Shown here piece after piece: positions 51,347 to 60,095 of a DNA stretch of 64,000 bases. Position 1 is the first letter of the stretch. Every line of letters begins with the position of its first letter. The notes beneath the pieces are model-generated. The model was not told the DNA's origin, searched no databases, and saw only the letters and a list, made by a program, of their open reading frames with translations. Source of the stretch: Streptomyces sp. AM 4-1-1 (GTDB taxonomy: Bacteria > Actinomycetota > Actinomycetes > Streptomycetales > Streptomycetaceae). The stretch spans positions 1,612,001 through 1,676,000 of the forward strand of contig NZ_CP119145.1 in NCBI RefSeq assembly GCF_029167625.1, in the 5' to 3' direction. Made by a program: the position numbers and the translations under genes.

Positions 51347-52089
51347 TACAGACCCGACTCCGAGGTGCGGACCAGGATGCGGCGGCAGTTCTCGCACCGA
51401 AGAACCGCGTCGGGGGCGGCCGCCTTCACGTCGTTGACCTCGGTGATGTTCAGTTCGAGGCGGCAGCCCTCGCAGCGGCGCTGGTAGAGGCGGGCGGCGC
51501 CGACCCCGCCCTGCTGGGCGCGGAGCTTGTCGTACAGCTTGAGGAGGTCCGCGGGGACGGAGCCCGCGACGATCTCCCGCTCCTTGGTGGCGGTGGCGAT
51601 CTCGTCGTCGATCTCCCGCGTCGCCGCGTCCCGGCGGGCGGTCGCGTCGTCGACCTTGGCCTGGACGGCCGAGACCCGGGCGGTCAGCTCGGTGATCCGC
51701 TCCTGCACCGACTCACGGCGCTCCATGACTTCGAGGACGATGTCCTCCAGATCGCCCTGGCGCTTGGAGAGCGACATCAGTTCGCGCTGAAGGCTCTCCA
51801 GGTCCTTCGACGAGGTGATCTGACCGGAGTCCAGCCGCTGCTGGTCGCGGACGGCGCGCTGGCGCACCTGGTCGACGTCCTGCTCCGCCTTGGTCTGCTC
51901 GCGGGCGGTGTCGCCCTCCTCGGTCTGGGCGGCGACCAGGAGGTCCCGCAGCTGGGCGAGGTCGCTGCTCAGCGACTCGATCTCGGAGTGCTCGGGCAGG
52001 GACGAGCTCTTGTGGTCGAGCTGCGACAGACGTACGTCGAGGGCCTGGACGTCGAGGAGTCGGATCTGGTCGGCGGGCGCGGCGTTCAG
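51346..52089 (-). CDS. Coiled-coil C4 zinc-ribbon protein (CT398-like)
   Basis: A ~247-residue protein mostly of heptad-rich coiled coil (about residues 10-190) ending in a C4 zinc ribbon: CEGCRLEL and CENCRRIL. It is a common neighbour of the RNase H/phosphatase and Nif3-like genes in actinobacteria, suggesting shared work on RNA or stress. The only fitting start is CTG 52089, with GGAG 7 nt upstream and a 4-nt CTGA overlap with the Nif3 stop; no ATG or GTG occurs at the family's usual start. Confidence 0.88.
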   Translation of the reverse strand: MNAAPADQIRLLDVQALDVRLSQLDHKSSSLPEHSEIESLSSDLAQLRDLLVAAQTEEGDTAREQTKAEQDVDQVRQRAVRDQQRLDSGQITSSKDLESLQRELMSLSKRQGDLEDIVLEVMERRESVQERITELTARVSAVQAKVDDATARRDAATREIDDEIATATKEREIVAGSVPADLLKLYDKLRAQQGGVGAARLYQRRCEGCRLELNITEVNDVKAAAPDAVLRCENCRRILVRTSESGL

Positions 52090-52970
52090 TTGGGGGCTCC
52101 AGAAGAGTGGTGGGTGGTCCAGGGGTCGGTGACCCGCTTCGAGACATGGACCCGCAGGCCCCATCCGTGGCGGTCGGAGATCGCGTCGAGCTGGGCGGCG
52201 GCCTGCTCGCACCAGGGCCATTCGGTGGCCCAGTGCGCGGCGTCGACCAGACCGAGCGGTGAGTGCTGGGCGGCCTCGGAGGCCGGGTGGTGGCGCAGAT
52301 CCGCGGTCAGGAAGGCATCGACGCCCGCCGCGCGCACCGCGTCGAAGAGGCTGTCGCCCGATCCGCCGCTCACCGCGACGGTGCGTACCGGCGCGTCCGG
52401 GTCGCCCGCGACACGGATGCCCTGCGCGGTGGCGGGCAGCCTCGCGGCGGCGCGGGCACCGAACTCGCGCAGGGTCTCCGGGCGGTCCAGCTCGCAGATC
52501 CGGCCGAGGCCGCGCCGGCCCCGGGGGTCGGTCGGGTCCGGTACGAGGGGTCCGGTGACCCGCAGGTCGAGAGCCCCGGCGAGGGCGTCGGAGACACCCG
52601 GGTCGGCGGTGTCGGCGTTGGTGTGCGCGACGTGCAGGGCGATGCCGTGCCGGATGAGGGTGTGCACGACCCGGCCCTTGAACGTGTCGGACGCGACCGT
52701 CGTCGTACCCCGCAGATAGAGCGGGTGGTGGGTCACGATCAGCTGCGCGCCGAGTTCCCGCGCCTCGTCGACGACGGCCTGTACGGGGTCGACGGCGAAG
52801 AGCACACGGTCGGTGGCGGCGGCCTGGTCGCCCACGTCTCCGCAGACGGTACCGACCGCGTCCCAGGCCTCGGCCCGCTCGCGGGGCCAGAGGGCGTCGA
52901 GTGCGGCGATGACTTCGGACAGACGGGGCACGGGGGAAAGGCTACCTTCCGCCGGTGCCCCGTCGGCCAT
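52086..52970 (-). CDS. Nif3-like dinuclear metal-centre protein
   Basis: The 294-residue member of the Nif3/YbgI family has THHPLYLRG with paired His ligands near residue 95, NADTAD in the middle and a distal HWATEWPW with His/Glu ligands. It forms toroidal hexamers with two-metal sites. GTG 52931 (VPRLSEVIAALD) is the family-like start; the longer ATG 52970 is also open and was taken as the outer limit. It overlaps the zinc-ribbon gene. Confidence 0.87.
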   Translation of the reverse strand: MADGAPAEGSLSPVPRLSEVIAALDALWPRERAEAWDAVGTVCGDVGDQAAATDRVLFAVDPVQAVVDEARELGAQLIVTHHPLYLRGTTTVASDTFKGRVVHTLIRHGIALHVAHTNADTADPGVSDALAGALDLRVTGPLVPDPTDPRGRRGLGRICELDRPETLREFGARAAARLPATAQGIRVAGDPDAPVRTVAVSGGSGDSLFDAVRAAGVDAFLTADLRHHPASEAAQHSPLGLVDAAHWATEWPWCEQAAAQLDAISDRHGWGLRVHVSKRVTDPWTTHHSSGAPN

Positions 52971-53012
52971 GGCTACGGCCCACCGTGACCGCGCGACGGC
53001 CGTGACCCGTGG

Positions 53013-53044
53013 TCCGTGACAGCTGACCGATCGTCCGTCACGGA
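53013..53044 (-). terminator. Hairpin downstream of the second siderophore-binding protein
   Basis: TCCGTGAC / GTCACGGA with a 16-nt loop, just beyond the stop codon at 53048. Moderate strength. Confidence 0.45.
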
Positions 53045-53047
53045 GGG

Positions 53048-54094
53048 TTACTTGACGAGGTCCGCGCGGAGGTCGTCCAGGACCTTGTCCGCGGCGGTGA
53101 CGCCGAGGCCGAGGTACCAGGTCTCGTCCGGGACGTCCTTCGCCTGTCCGGCCTTGACCGCCTTGAGGTTCTTCCAGAGCGGGTTGGACCGGGCGGTGTC
53201 GCGCTTGGTGGCCTTCGGGTCGCCGTAGACGCCGGTGAAGATCCAGTCGGCGTCGGCCTCGTCGATCTTCTCGGGGCTGATCTCCGCGGCCAGCTCGTTG
53301 ATCTGCTGGTTCTTGGGGCGGGGCAGTCCGGTGTCCTCCAGGATGGTCCCGATGAAGGACGCCTTCGCGTACAGACGAATCCTGTCCGGCAGGTAGCGGA
53401 CCATGGAGATGGTCGGCTTGTCCGGGCCGATGTCCTCGCCGAGCTTCACGGCCTTGGCCCGGTACGCGTCGAGTTCGGCCTTCGCCTCGGCGGTCCTGTC
53501 CAGCGCGGCGGCGTTGAGCAGGTAGTTCTCCTTCCAGGTGAAGCCCGGACGGATGGAGAACACGGTCGGCGCGATCTTGGAGAGCTGCGGGTACTTGTCG
53601 GCGGCGCGGAGCCGGCTCCCGAGGATCAGGTCCGGCTTCAGCGCGGCGATCGCCTCAAGGTTGAGGTTGTTGATCGTGCCGACGCTCTTCGGGGTGCCCG
53701 CGTCCTTCTTGAGATACGAGGGGATGCCCTCGTCGCCCTCGGAGGGGGCGTAGCCGACGGGCTGCACACCCAGCGACACCACGTTGTCGAACTCGCCGAC
53801 GTCCAGGACGACGACACGCTTCGGAGCGGCCTTGATCTCGGTCTTCCCCAGGGCGTGGGTGAGGGTACGGGGGAACTCGCCCGCCTTGGCGTCCGTGCCG
53901 TACTCCGCCGTCTTCTTCGACGCGTCGCCGAAGTCCTTGCCACCCGTCGCGACGGCCGCCTTCTTGTCCCCGCCCGCGTCGGACTTCGCCGAGCCGTCCG
54001 CCTTGCCGCCGTCGTCGCTCCCGCAGGCCGAGAGGGAGAGGGCGGCGGCCACGGCCAGGCCGATCGCGGCGGTGCTTCGGCGTCGTATCGACAT
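53048..54094 (-). CDS. Iron-siderophore binding lipoprotein, orphan copy
   Basis: The 348-residue lipoprotein has lipobox LSAC after an Arg-rich start and then a type III binding fold (KRVVVLDVGEFDNVVSLGVQ, LEAIAALKPDLILGSRL, ISMVRYLPDRIRLYAKASF). It most resembles desferrioxamine/hydroxamate receptors by general layout, but identity is unproven. No permease or ATPase is adjacent, so it may use those of another operon. An iron box lies 75 bp upstream of ATG 54094. The start has only a distant GGAG. Confidence 0.88.
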   Translation of the reverse strand: MSIRRRSTAAIGLAVAAALSLSACGSDDGGKADGSAKSDAGGDKKAAVATGGKDFGDASKKTAEYGTDAKAGEFPRTLTHALGKTEIKAAPKRVVVLDVGEFDNVVSLGVQPVGYAPSEGDEGIPSYLKKDAGTPKSVGTINNLNLEAIAALKPDLILGSRLRAADKYPQLSKIAPTVFSIRPGFTWKENYLLNAAALDRTAEAKAELDAYRAKAVKLGEDIGPDKPTISMVRYLPDRIRLYAKASFIGTILEDTGLPRPKNQQINELAAEISPEKIDEADADWIFTGVYGDPKATKRDTARSNPLWKNLKAVKAGQAKDVPDETWYLGLGVTAADKVLDDLRADLVK

Positions 54095-54168
54095 CACGTG
54101 CTCATTGCTCCAGTCGAGGGTCACACGGGCAGCGCCGGGATGCCGCACGGGCACCGGCGGATCGACGC

Positions 54169-54187
54169 TTAGGAGTGCCTAACCTTA
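54169..54187 (-). promoter_or_regulatory. Iron box upstream of the orphan siderophore-binding protein
   Basis: TTAGGAGTGCCTAACCTTA matches the 19-bp iron box at about 14 of 19 positions by hand, with TTAGG and CCTAACC arms intact. Suggests repression by an iron-loaded DmdR/IdeR regulator. Confidence 0.7.
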
Positions 54188-54271
54188 GACAGGCGCATCG
54201 ATGCAGGATGCAGCCACCCCCTTCCCGGGCCTATCGGGCTTCTCGGACGCCTCCGGCCGTCCCGACCTCCC

Positions 54272-54373
54272 CCGTTCCTCCCGCTCCTCCGTTCCTCCCG
54301 CTGCTCCGTTCCTCCCGCTCCTCCGTTCCTCCCGCTCATCCGCTCCTCCCGCTCCTCCGTTCCTCCCACCTCT
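54272..54373. repeat. Six tandem copies of a 17-bp unit
   Basis: CCGTTCCTCCCGCTCCT repeated six times with one to four changes per copy, in the long intergenic region between the siderophore-binding protein and the histidine kinase. The minus-strand frame would read Glu/Arg/Gly-rich sequence but has no start or family match. Confidence 0.85.
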
Positions 54374-54702
54374 TCCGTTTCGCGGCCGGGCACGGGTATC
54401 AGCGCACTTCTTCCGGACACCGATAGCCGACATGTCCGTTCTCGCGGACATTCCGTCGCCCGTGGGGGGTGTGTGCCGCAGAGCCGGGAACCGCCGGTCG
54501 CTGTCACGCATCCCCCTGTACGCGAACGGTTTTCCTCGGCCCCGCCGCCTCGCGTCGGCCGTACCGCGTCTGTCTAGACTTTCGGGCTCGGGCCACGCGT
54601 CCGCACCGGGTGGCGGCCGACGGTGGTGACCACCTCGGAGGCGGTGTCGCGGTGGCCCTCGTGCGTACACACGTAAGCGATCACGACGGGGTGACTTCCC
54701 AC

Positions 54703-54888
54703 ATGTCTGAAGCCCGAACCGACACGACCCAGACGCGTCCGCCGGGGGCGGACGCCGAACGGGCCGGAGCCGGCGGCTCCGGAAGGCACCGAGGGGGTGT
54801 GTCGACGGAGAACACGACAGCGCAGCCACACGGCCGCCACCGCCGCCCCTCCGAGGAGGGCGGGCCGCGGAACGGTGGTCGCGGCTGA
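54703..54888 (+). CDS. Possible small hydrophilic protein, unknown function
   Basis: A 61-residue open frame rich in Arg, Gly, Thr and His, with two similar segments (GRHRGG and HGRHRRP). No hydrophobic segment and no known domain. The ribosome site is weak (GGGGTGAC), so the call is uncertain. It is the only frame in 54188-55155 that looks protein-like. The remainder of that 970-bp interval contains repeats and no other gene. Confidence 0.3.
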   Translation: MSEARTDTTQTRPPGADAERAGAGGSGRHRGGVSTENTTAQPHGRHRRPSEEGGPRNGGRG

Positions 54889-54983
54889 GCCGAAAGCCGT
54901 TGAGCCCAGGAAGCCGATGAACCCCGGAAGCCACTGGGCCCCGGGAGCCACTGAGCCCGGAAGCCACTGGGCCGAAGGCCGCT
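54887..54983. repeat. Diverged ~17-bp repeats (GAAGCCACTGGGCC-like)
   Basis: About six units of 15-17 bp built on GAGCCC-GGAAGCCACT follow directly after the small frame at 54703. Third ~17-bp repeat locus in the window. Confidence 0.6.
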
Positions 54984-55155
54984 GAAGGACCGCTGATGAC
55001 ATGTGTCATCCCGGAGTCCGTACACATGCCTCTGCTCAGGCGGTCACCACGCTCCGTAGGGTCGTGGCCATGAAGCAGACAGTGGACGGCGACCCGGTGG
55101 CGGTGGCCCGGCCGTCGGCCGGTGGCGGCCCACGCCGTCGGTCCGCGAGGACCGT

Positions 55156-56442
55156 ATGAGGCCGACGAGGAACACGCCCTGGTCGGGACCCCGGCGTGAG
55201 CGCCGCCGGCTGCGGCACGCGTCGAAGCGCCCCGGGCCGCCGGGGCCGTACGCCCTGCTGCCCTGGCTGTTGATGGGACTGGGCGCGTTCTCCCACCTCC
55301 TCCAGGGCAGGACCCCGTACCCGTGGCTCGGCGGCCTCGGGCTGGTCGCCTTCGACTCCCTCTACGTCGTGGTGGTGTTCCGGGGCTTCGACGAGGAGAA
55401 GCGGCGGAGTCCGGTCTCGTACCGGCTGCTCGCCGCGATGGGGCTGATCACGTTCGGTCTGGCGATCGGTTACGGCGGCAGCTGGCTGCTGTTCCTCCCG
55501 CTGTTCTCGCTGGCCTGCGGCACCATCCTGCGCGACCGGCAGCTCGGCTTCGGTCTGATCGCCCTGGCGGTGCTCGCGGGGGTCGTGGCCGCCTGGCGCG
55601 GGGACGACGCGTCAGGTCCGTGGACCATCGGATACGGCACCTTCATCTCGGGCGCGGTGACCGCCGCGATCCTCACGCTGTCGGAGACGGTGATGGAACT
55701 GCGCGCGACCCGGCAGGAACTCGCCCGCACCGCCGTGGAGAAGGAGCGGCTGCGCTTCTCGCGCGATCTGCACGATCTGCTGGGGCACACGCTCTCGGTC
55801 ATCGTGATCAAGTCGGAGGCGGCGCGCAGACTGGCGCCTCGTGACATGGACGCGGCTCTGGGTCAGGTCGCCGACATCGAGTCCGTGGGACGTCAGGCGC
55901 TCGCCGAGATCCGGGAGGCGGTGACCGGCTACCGCGAGGGCGGCCTCGTCACCGAGCTGGACCGGGCCGGATCGGTGCTGATCGCGGCCGGGATCGAACC
56001 GGCCGTCCGCCGCTCGGGGCCGCCGCTGGACTCCCGGTCGGAGACCCTGCTGGGCTGGGTGGCCCGGGAGGCCGTCACCAATGTCGTACGGCACAGTGGG
56101 GCCGCGCACTGCGAGTTCGTGGTCGAGAGCACGGCGGAGCGGGTCCGGCTGACGGTGACGGACGACGGCCCGGGCCCCGGTGGCGACGCCGCTACGGTCC
56201 CGGACGGCGCTCCCGACGCCGCCCCCGACACGGACCCCGACCGCGCGTCCGGCTTCGGTCCGCGAGGTGTGGGCGGTACGGGGCTGAAGGGGCTCACCGA
56301 ACGTCTCGCGGCGGCGGGCGGTTCGCTGGAGGCGGCCCGCGGACCCCGTGGCGGTTTCGTGGTGATCGCCGAACTACCGTTGTACGGGACGGAGTCGGCG
56401 GATTCCGGAGGCGCCAGGGACACCGGGGTCACGCCGGACTGA
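55156..56442 (+). CDS. NarL-type sensor histidine kinase, no adjacent response regulator
   Basis: A 428-residue membrane sensor. About five to six hydrophobic segments (residues 30-170) are followed by a HisKA_3 dimerisation/phosphoacceptor helix (FSRDLHDLLGHTLSVI, His206) and an HATPase_c domain (REAVTNVVRHS N-box, TDDGPGPG, GLKGLTERL). A 26-residue Asp/Pro/Ala-rich insertion separates DDGPGPGGD from GVGGTGLKG, in the ATP lid. ATG 55156 follows GAGGAC. The next gene runs the other way, so the response regulator must be elsewhere. Signal is unknown. Confidence 0.9.
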   Translation: MRPTRNTPWSGPRRERRRLRHASKRPGPPGPYALLPWLLMGLGAFSHLLQGRTPYPWLGGLGLVAFDSLYVVVVFRGFDEEKRRSPVSYRLLAAMGLITFGLAIGYGGSWLLFLPLFSLACGTILRDRQLGFGLIALAVLAGVVAAWRGDDASGPWTIGYGTFISGAVTAAILTLSETVMELRATRQELARTAVEKERLRFSRDLHDLLGHTLSVIVIKSEAARRLAPRDMDAALGQVADIESVGRQALAEIREAVTGYREGGLVTELDRAGSVLIAAGIEPAVRRSGPPLDSRSETLLGWVAREAVTNVVRHSGAAHCEFVVESTAERVRLTVTDDGPGPGGDAATVPDGAPDAAPDTDPDRASGFGPRGVGGTGLKGLTERLAAAGGSLEAARGPRGGFVVIAELPLYGTESADSGGARDTGVTPD

Positions 56443-56481
56443 GGGCTGTCCCGTCGGGCGGTCCCGTGCGCCGGCCACCGG

Positions 56482-57915
56482 TCAGCGCCGGGCGCCCCGG
56501 TGCTTCGGCAGCCACAGCGTCATCAGCAGCAGTCCGCCCAGCAGCACCCCGCACGCGGTGCGGAACGCCATCGCGTACCCGGCGGTCAGCTCCGCCGCCC
56601 CCGTGGAACCCCCGGTGCGCGCCGCCGCGACCGTCGAGAGCACCGCGAGGCCCAGCGCGCCGCCCATGGTCCGGGAGGTGTTCACCAGTCCCGAGACGAG
56701 TCCGGCGTCCCCCGGCGCCGCCCCCGAGGTGGCGAGGGACGCCAGTGGGGTGGACGCCAGACCGGCCCCCGCCATCATCAGGACGCCGGGACCGAGGATC
56801 GATGTCGGGTACGAGCCGTGGGCGCTCATCATGGACTGCCAGCCGAACCCGGCCGCGGTGATCGCGACACCGGCCAGGGCCAGGTTCTTCGCGCCGACCC
56901 GCGCCATGATCCGGGGCGCGTACGTGGAACCGGCGACGACGGCCAGCGAGGTGGGCAGCAGGGCGAGACCGGCCCGCGTCGGCGAGTAGCCGAGGACGTT
57001 CTGCGCGTACACCGTCATGAAGTACCACATGGAGAACGTCGCCGACCCGATCACCAGCATCGCCGCGTTCGCCGACGACACCGCCCGTACCGCGAACACC
57101 TTCAGCGGCATCAGCGGCGCTGAGGTGCGCGCCTCGACCAGCACGAAGAGGGCCAGCAGCGCCGCCCCGCCCAGCAGCGGCACCAGCGTCACCGCCGTGC
57201 CCCAGCCCGCCGCCTCGGTCTGCACGATGCCGTACGCGACGAGCGCCAGACCCGCGGTCACGAGCACCGCGCCCGGGAGGTCCACCCGGCGCCGGTCGCC
57301 CGCCCGGCCCTCGGCGACCCAGAGCGCCGCACCGACCAGGACGAGCGCGCCGATCGGCACGTTGATCAGCAGGACCCAGCGCCACGACAGGGCGTCGGTC
57401 AGCGTCCCGCCGATCAGACCCCCGGCCGCGCCCCCGCCCGCGCCGACCGCCATCCAGGTGCCGATCGCCCTGGTCCGCGCGGCCCCCTCGGGCACGGCCG
57501 AGGTGAGGATCGTGAGGGTGGCCGGGGAGAGCACGGCGGCGCCGAGACCCTGGGCGGCGCGGGCGACGAGCAGTTGCCAGCCCTCCTGCGCCAGCCCGCC
57601 GCCGAGCGAGGCCGCGGTGAACAGCCCGAGGCCGATCAGGAACACCCGCTTGCGGCCGTATATGTCGGCCGCCCGGCCGCCGAGCAGCATGAACCCCGCG
57701 AAGGCGATCGAGTACGTGTTGACGACCCACTGGAGTCCCACGAGGCTGAGCCCGAGGTCGGCCCGCATGGACGGCAGTGCCACGTTGACGACGGAGACGT
57801 CGAGGACGACGAGGAACTGGCCGGTGCACGCGGCGAGCACCACGGCCCAGGTGCGGACTTCACGGGCGGGTATGAGGGAGCGGGAGGAAGTGGAGACATC
57901 GACCATGACCGTCAT
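56482..57915 (-). CDS. DHA2-family (EmrB/QacA-like) drug efflux transporter
   Basis: A 477-residue transporter with 14 predicted membrane helices. Helix 1 contains FLVVLDVSVVNVALPSM and the loop 2-3 signature GRAADIYGRKRVF; SWRWVLLINVPIG is typical for DHA2. Starts at ATG 57915 or ATG 57906 with no clear ribosome site. Exports drugs or metabolites with proton exchange; substrate unknown. It converges on the histidine kinase gene with 39 bp between stops. Confidence 0.88.
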   Translation of the reverse strand: MTVMVDVSTSSRSLIPAREVRTWAVVLAACTGQFLVVLDVSVVNVALPSMRADLGLSLVGLQWVVNTYSIAFAGFMLLGGRAADIYGRKRVFLIGLGLFTAASLGGGLAQEGWQLLVARAAQGLGAAVLSPATLTILTSAVPEGAARTRAIGTWMAVGAGGGAAGGLIGGTLTDALSWRWVLLINVPIGALVLVGAALWVAEGRAGDRRRVDLPGAVLVTAGLALVAYGIVQTEAAGWGTAVTLVPLLGGAALLALFVLVEARTSAPLMPLKVFAVRAVSSANAAMLVIGSATFSMWYFMTVYAQNVLGYSPTRAGLALLPTSLAVVAGSTYAPRIMARVGAKNLALAGVAITAAGFGWQSMMSAHGSYPTSILGPGVLMMAGAGLASTPLASLATSGAAPGDAGLVSGLVNTSRTMGGALGLAVLSTVAAARTGGSTGAAELTAGYAMAFRTACGVLLGGLLLMTLWLPKHRGARR

Positions 57916-58286
57916 ACTCGCAGCCGCCCCGGGCCCCGTACATCGGCACCGGTGGCGTCTCGTGCCCCTGGGGCGTACGACGTCTCCCGGGACCGCCGGG
58001 CCGGAGCCCGAATGCGTGCCCCTGACGCCCTGAGGGCATGGGCGTGCGCCGGACCGGCCATCAGGGACACGCGAGCGCCCGACGCGCCCCAGCACACGCA
58101 CGCGCACACCTGACGCCCCGTCAAGTACCCGCCCGCCTCCGGCCGCACCCCGTTCGCACCGCGTTCCCCGGAATAACGTCGGCCTGCTGAAGCGTTCACC
58201 GTGCACACATTTGGCGGTCACCGCTGTCCGCCGCGCGACCGCACGCCCGCCCTTCCGTCATTTCCCGCTGCCCGGAGGCCGCACGT
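57916..58286. other. Divergent promoter region between two exporters
   Basis: 371 bp that must carry promoters for both MFS genes. No palindrome or regulator gene was found; TetR-like operators were looked for without success. Confidence 0.35.
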
Positions 58287-60095
58287 ATGCCACAGACGAC
58301 GAACGATCAGCAGACCGCGGTCCCACGAGAACCGGGCGGACGCGCGGCGGGCGGCATCGTCCCCGTGCTCGCCTTCGCCGGTATCACGGTCGCGGTGATG
58401 CAGACCCTGCTCGTCCCCGTCATCAAGGATCTGCCGGCGCTGCTCCACACCACCCCGTCCAACGCCACCTGGGTGATGACCGCCACCCTGCTCGCCGGCG
58501 CCGTGTCGACGCCGATCATGGGGCGGCTCGGGGATCTGGCCGGCAAGCGGCGGATGCTGCTCGCCAGCCTCGCCGTCATGGTGCTCGGTTCCCTGATATG
58601 CGCCTTCACGGATGATCTCGTGGTCATGATCGTCGGCCGCGCGCTCCAGGGCTTCGCCATGGGTGCCATTCCGCTCGGCATCGGTCTGATGCGCGACGGG
58701 CTGCCGCGCGAGAAGCTCGGTTCGGCGATGGGCCTGATGAGTTCGTCGATCGGGGTGGGCGGTGGACTCGCCCTGCCCGCCGCCGCGTTGATCGCGCAGC
58801 ACCTGAACTGGCACGCGCTCTTCTTCGCGTCCGCCGCGCTCGGTGTGCTGGCGATGACGCTCACCGTCCTCTTCGTACCGGAGAGCCCGGTGCGGGCCCT
58901 CGGCAGCTTCGACGTCCCCGGCGCGATCGGCCTCTCGCTCGGCCTGGTCTGCCTGCTGCTGCCGATCACCAAGGGCGGTGACTGGGGCTGGACCTCGGGC
59001 ACCACGCTCGGGTTGATCGCCGCCGCGCTCGCGATCCTGTTCCTGTGGGGTCTCTTCGAGCTGCGTTCCCCGGCGCCCCTGGTCGATCTGCGCACCTCCG
59101 TCCGGCGCGTGGTGCTGCTCACCAACCTCGCCTCGATCATGGTCGGGGTCGCGTTCTACGCGGTCTCGCTGGTCCTGCCGCAGCTTCTGCAACTGCCGCT
59201 GTCGACCGGCTACGGGCTCGGGAAGTCCATGGTGGTCGCCGGGCTGTGCGTGGCCCCGCTCGGTCTGACGATGATGCTCGTCGCCCCGCTCTACGCCCGG
59301 ATCTCCGCCCGGCGCGGCCCCAAGGTGACGCTGATGCTCGGGATGCTGGTCATCGCCGTCGGGTACGGCGCCGGGCTCGGCCTGATGAGCGCCGCCTGGC
59401 AGACCGTGGTGATCTCGGTGCTGCTCGGGGCCGGGATCGGGCTCGCGTACTCCTCACTGCCCACGCTCATCATGGGGGCGGTCGCCCCGTCGGAGACCGG
59501 GGCGGCCAACGGGCTGAACACCCTGATGCGTTCCATCGGCACATCGGTGTCCAGCGCGGTGATCGGCATGGTGCTGGCGAACAGCTCGGTGCGGATGGGG
59601 TCGGTGACGGTGCCCACCATGTCCGGGTTCCGCACCTCGTTCATGATCGCGACGGGCGCGGTGCTGATCGGGCTGCTGATCGCCGCGTTCCTGCCGTCGC
59701 AGCGGGCCGGCGCCCGGCCGTCGCCGCGGGCGAGCAGCGCCGGCGACGCCCTCATGGCCGGACCGGCCGGCGCCCCGCCCGTCACCGGCACGGTCGTCGC
59801 CGGGTCCGGCGGGTTCCGGGGCCGGGTGCTGGACACCGGGGGCCGGCCGGTCGCGCGGGCGAACGTCACCCTGATCGACCGGCAGGGCCGCCAGGCCGGC
59901 CGGACCGTGGCGGACGCGGAGGGCCGGTACACGCTGACGGCTCCGAGCGGTGGCCCGTTCGTCCTGGCGGGCTCGGCGGCCGGGCACGCGCCGCACGCCC
60001 GCCCGGCCGCGTACCCCGGCGACGGACTGCCGGTGGAGGTCGATCTGGTGCTGCCGGTCAGCGCACCGGAACGTCGAACCTCGGTGCCCTCGTGA
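58287..60095 (+). CDS. DHA2 MFS transporter fused to a carboxypeptidase-regulatory-like domain
   Basis: A 602-residue protein. Residues ~20-475 form a 14-helix DHA2 exporter (LPALLHTTPSNATWVMTATL, GRLGDLAGKRRMLL). After a linker, residues ~505-595 form a beta-sandwich like the carboxypeptidase D regulatory domain (GRVLDTGGRPVARANVTLID, DAEGRYTLTAPSGG). The tail would be on one membrane face and could bind substrate or protein. GGAGG precedes the ATG. Its last 38 bp overlap peptidase E on the other strand. Confidence 0.88.
   Translation: MPQTTNDQQTAVPREPGGRAAGGIVPVLAFAGITVAVMQTLLVPVIKDLPALLHTTPSNATWVMTATLLAGAVSTPIMGRLGDLAGKRRMLLASLAVMVLGSLICAFTDDLVVMIVGRALQGFAMGAIPLGIGLMRDGLPREKLGSAMGLMSSSIGVGGGLALPAAALIAQHLNWHALFFASAALGVLAMTLTVLFVPESPVRALGSFDVPGAIGLSLGLVCLLLPITKGGDWGWTSGTTLGLIAAALAILFLWGLFELRSPAPLVDLRTSVRRVVLLTNLASIMVGVAFYAVSLVLPQLLQLPLSTGYGLGKSMVVAGLCVAPLGLTMMLVAPLYARISARRGPKVTLMLGMLVIAVGYGAGLGLMSAAWQTVVISVLLGAGIGLAYSSLPTLIMGAVAPSETGAANGLNTLMRSIGTSVSSAVIGMVLANSSVRMGSVTVPTMSGFRTSFMIATGAVLIGLLIAAFLPSQRAGARPSPRASSAGDALMAGPAGAPPVTGTVVAGSGGFRGRVLDTGGRPVARANVTLIDRQGRQAGRTVADAEGRYTLTAPSGGPFVLAGSAAGHAPHARPAAYPGDGLPVEVDLVLPVSAPERRTSVPS

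Noticed and set aside
54185..55027. 280-residue minus-strand frame in the gene-poor interval
   Set aside because: Spans two repeat arrays, Arg/Gly/Ser-rich, no domain and no ribosome site; the small plus-strand frame at 54703 looks only slightly better.
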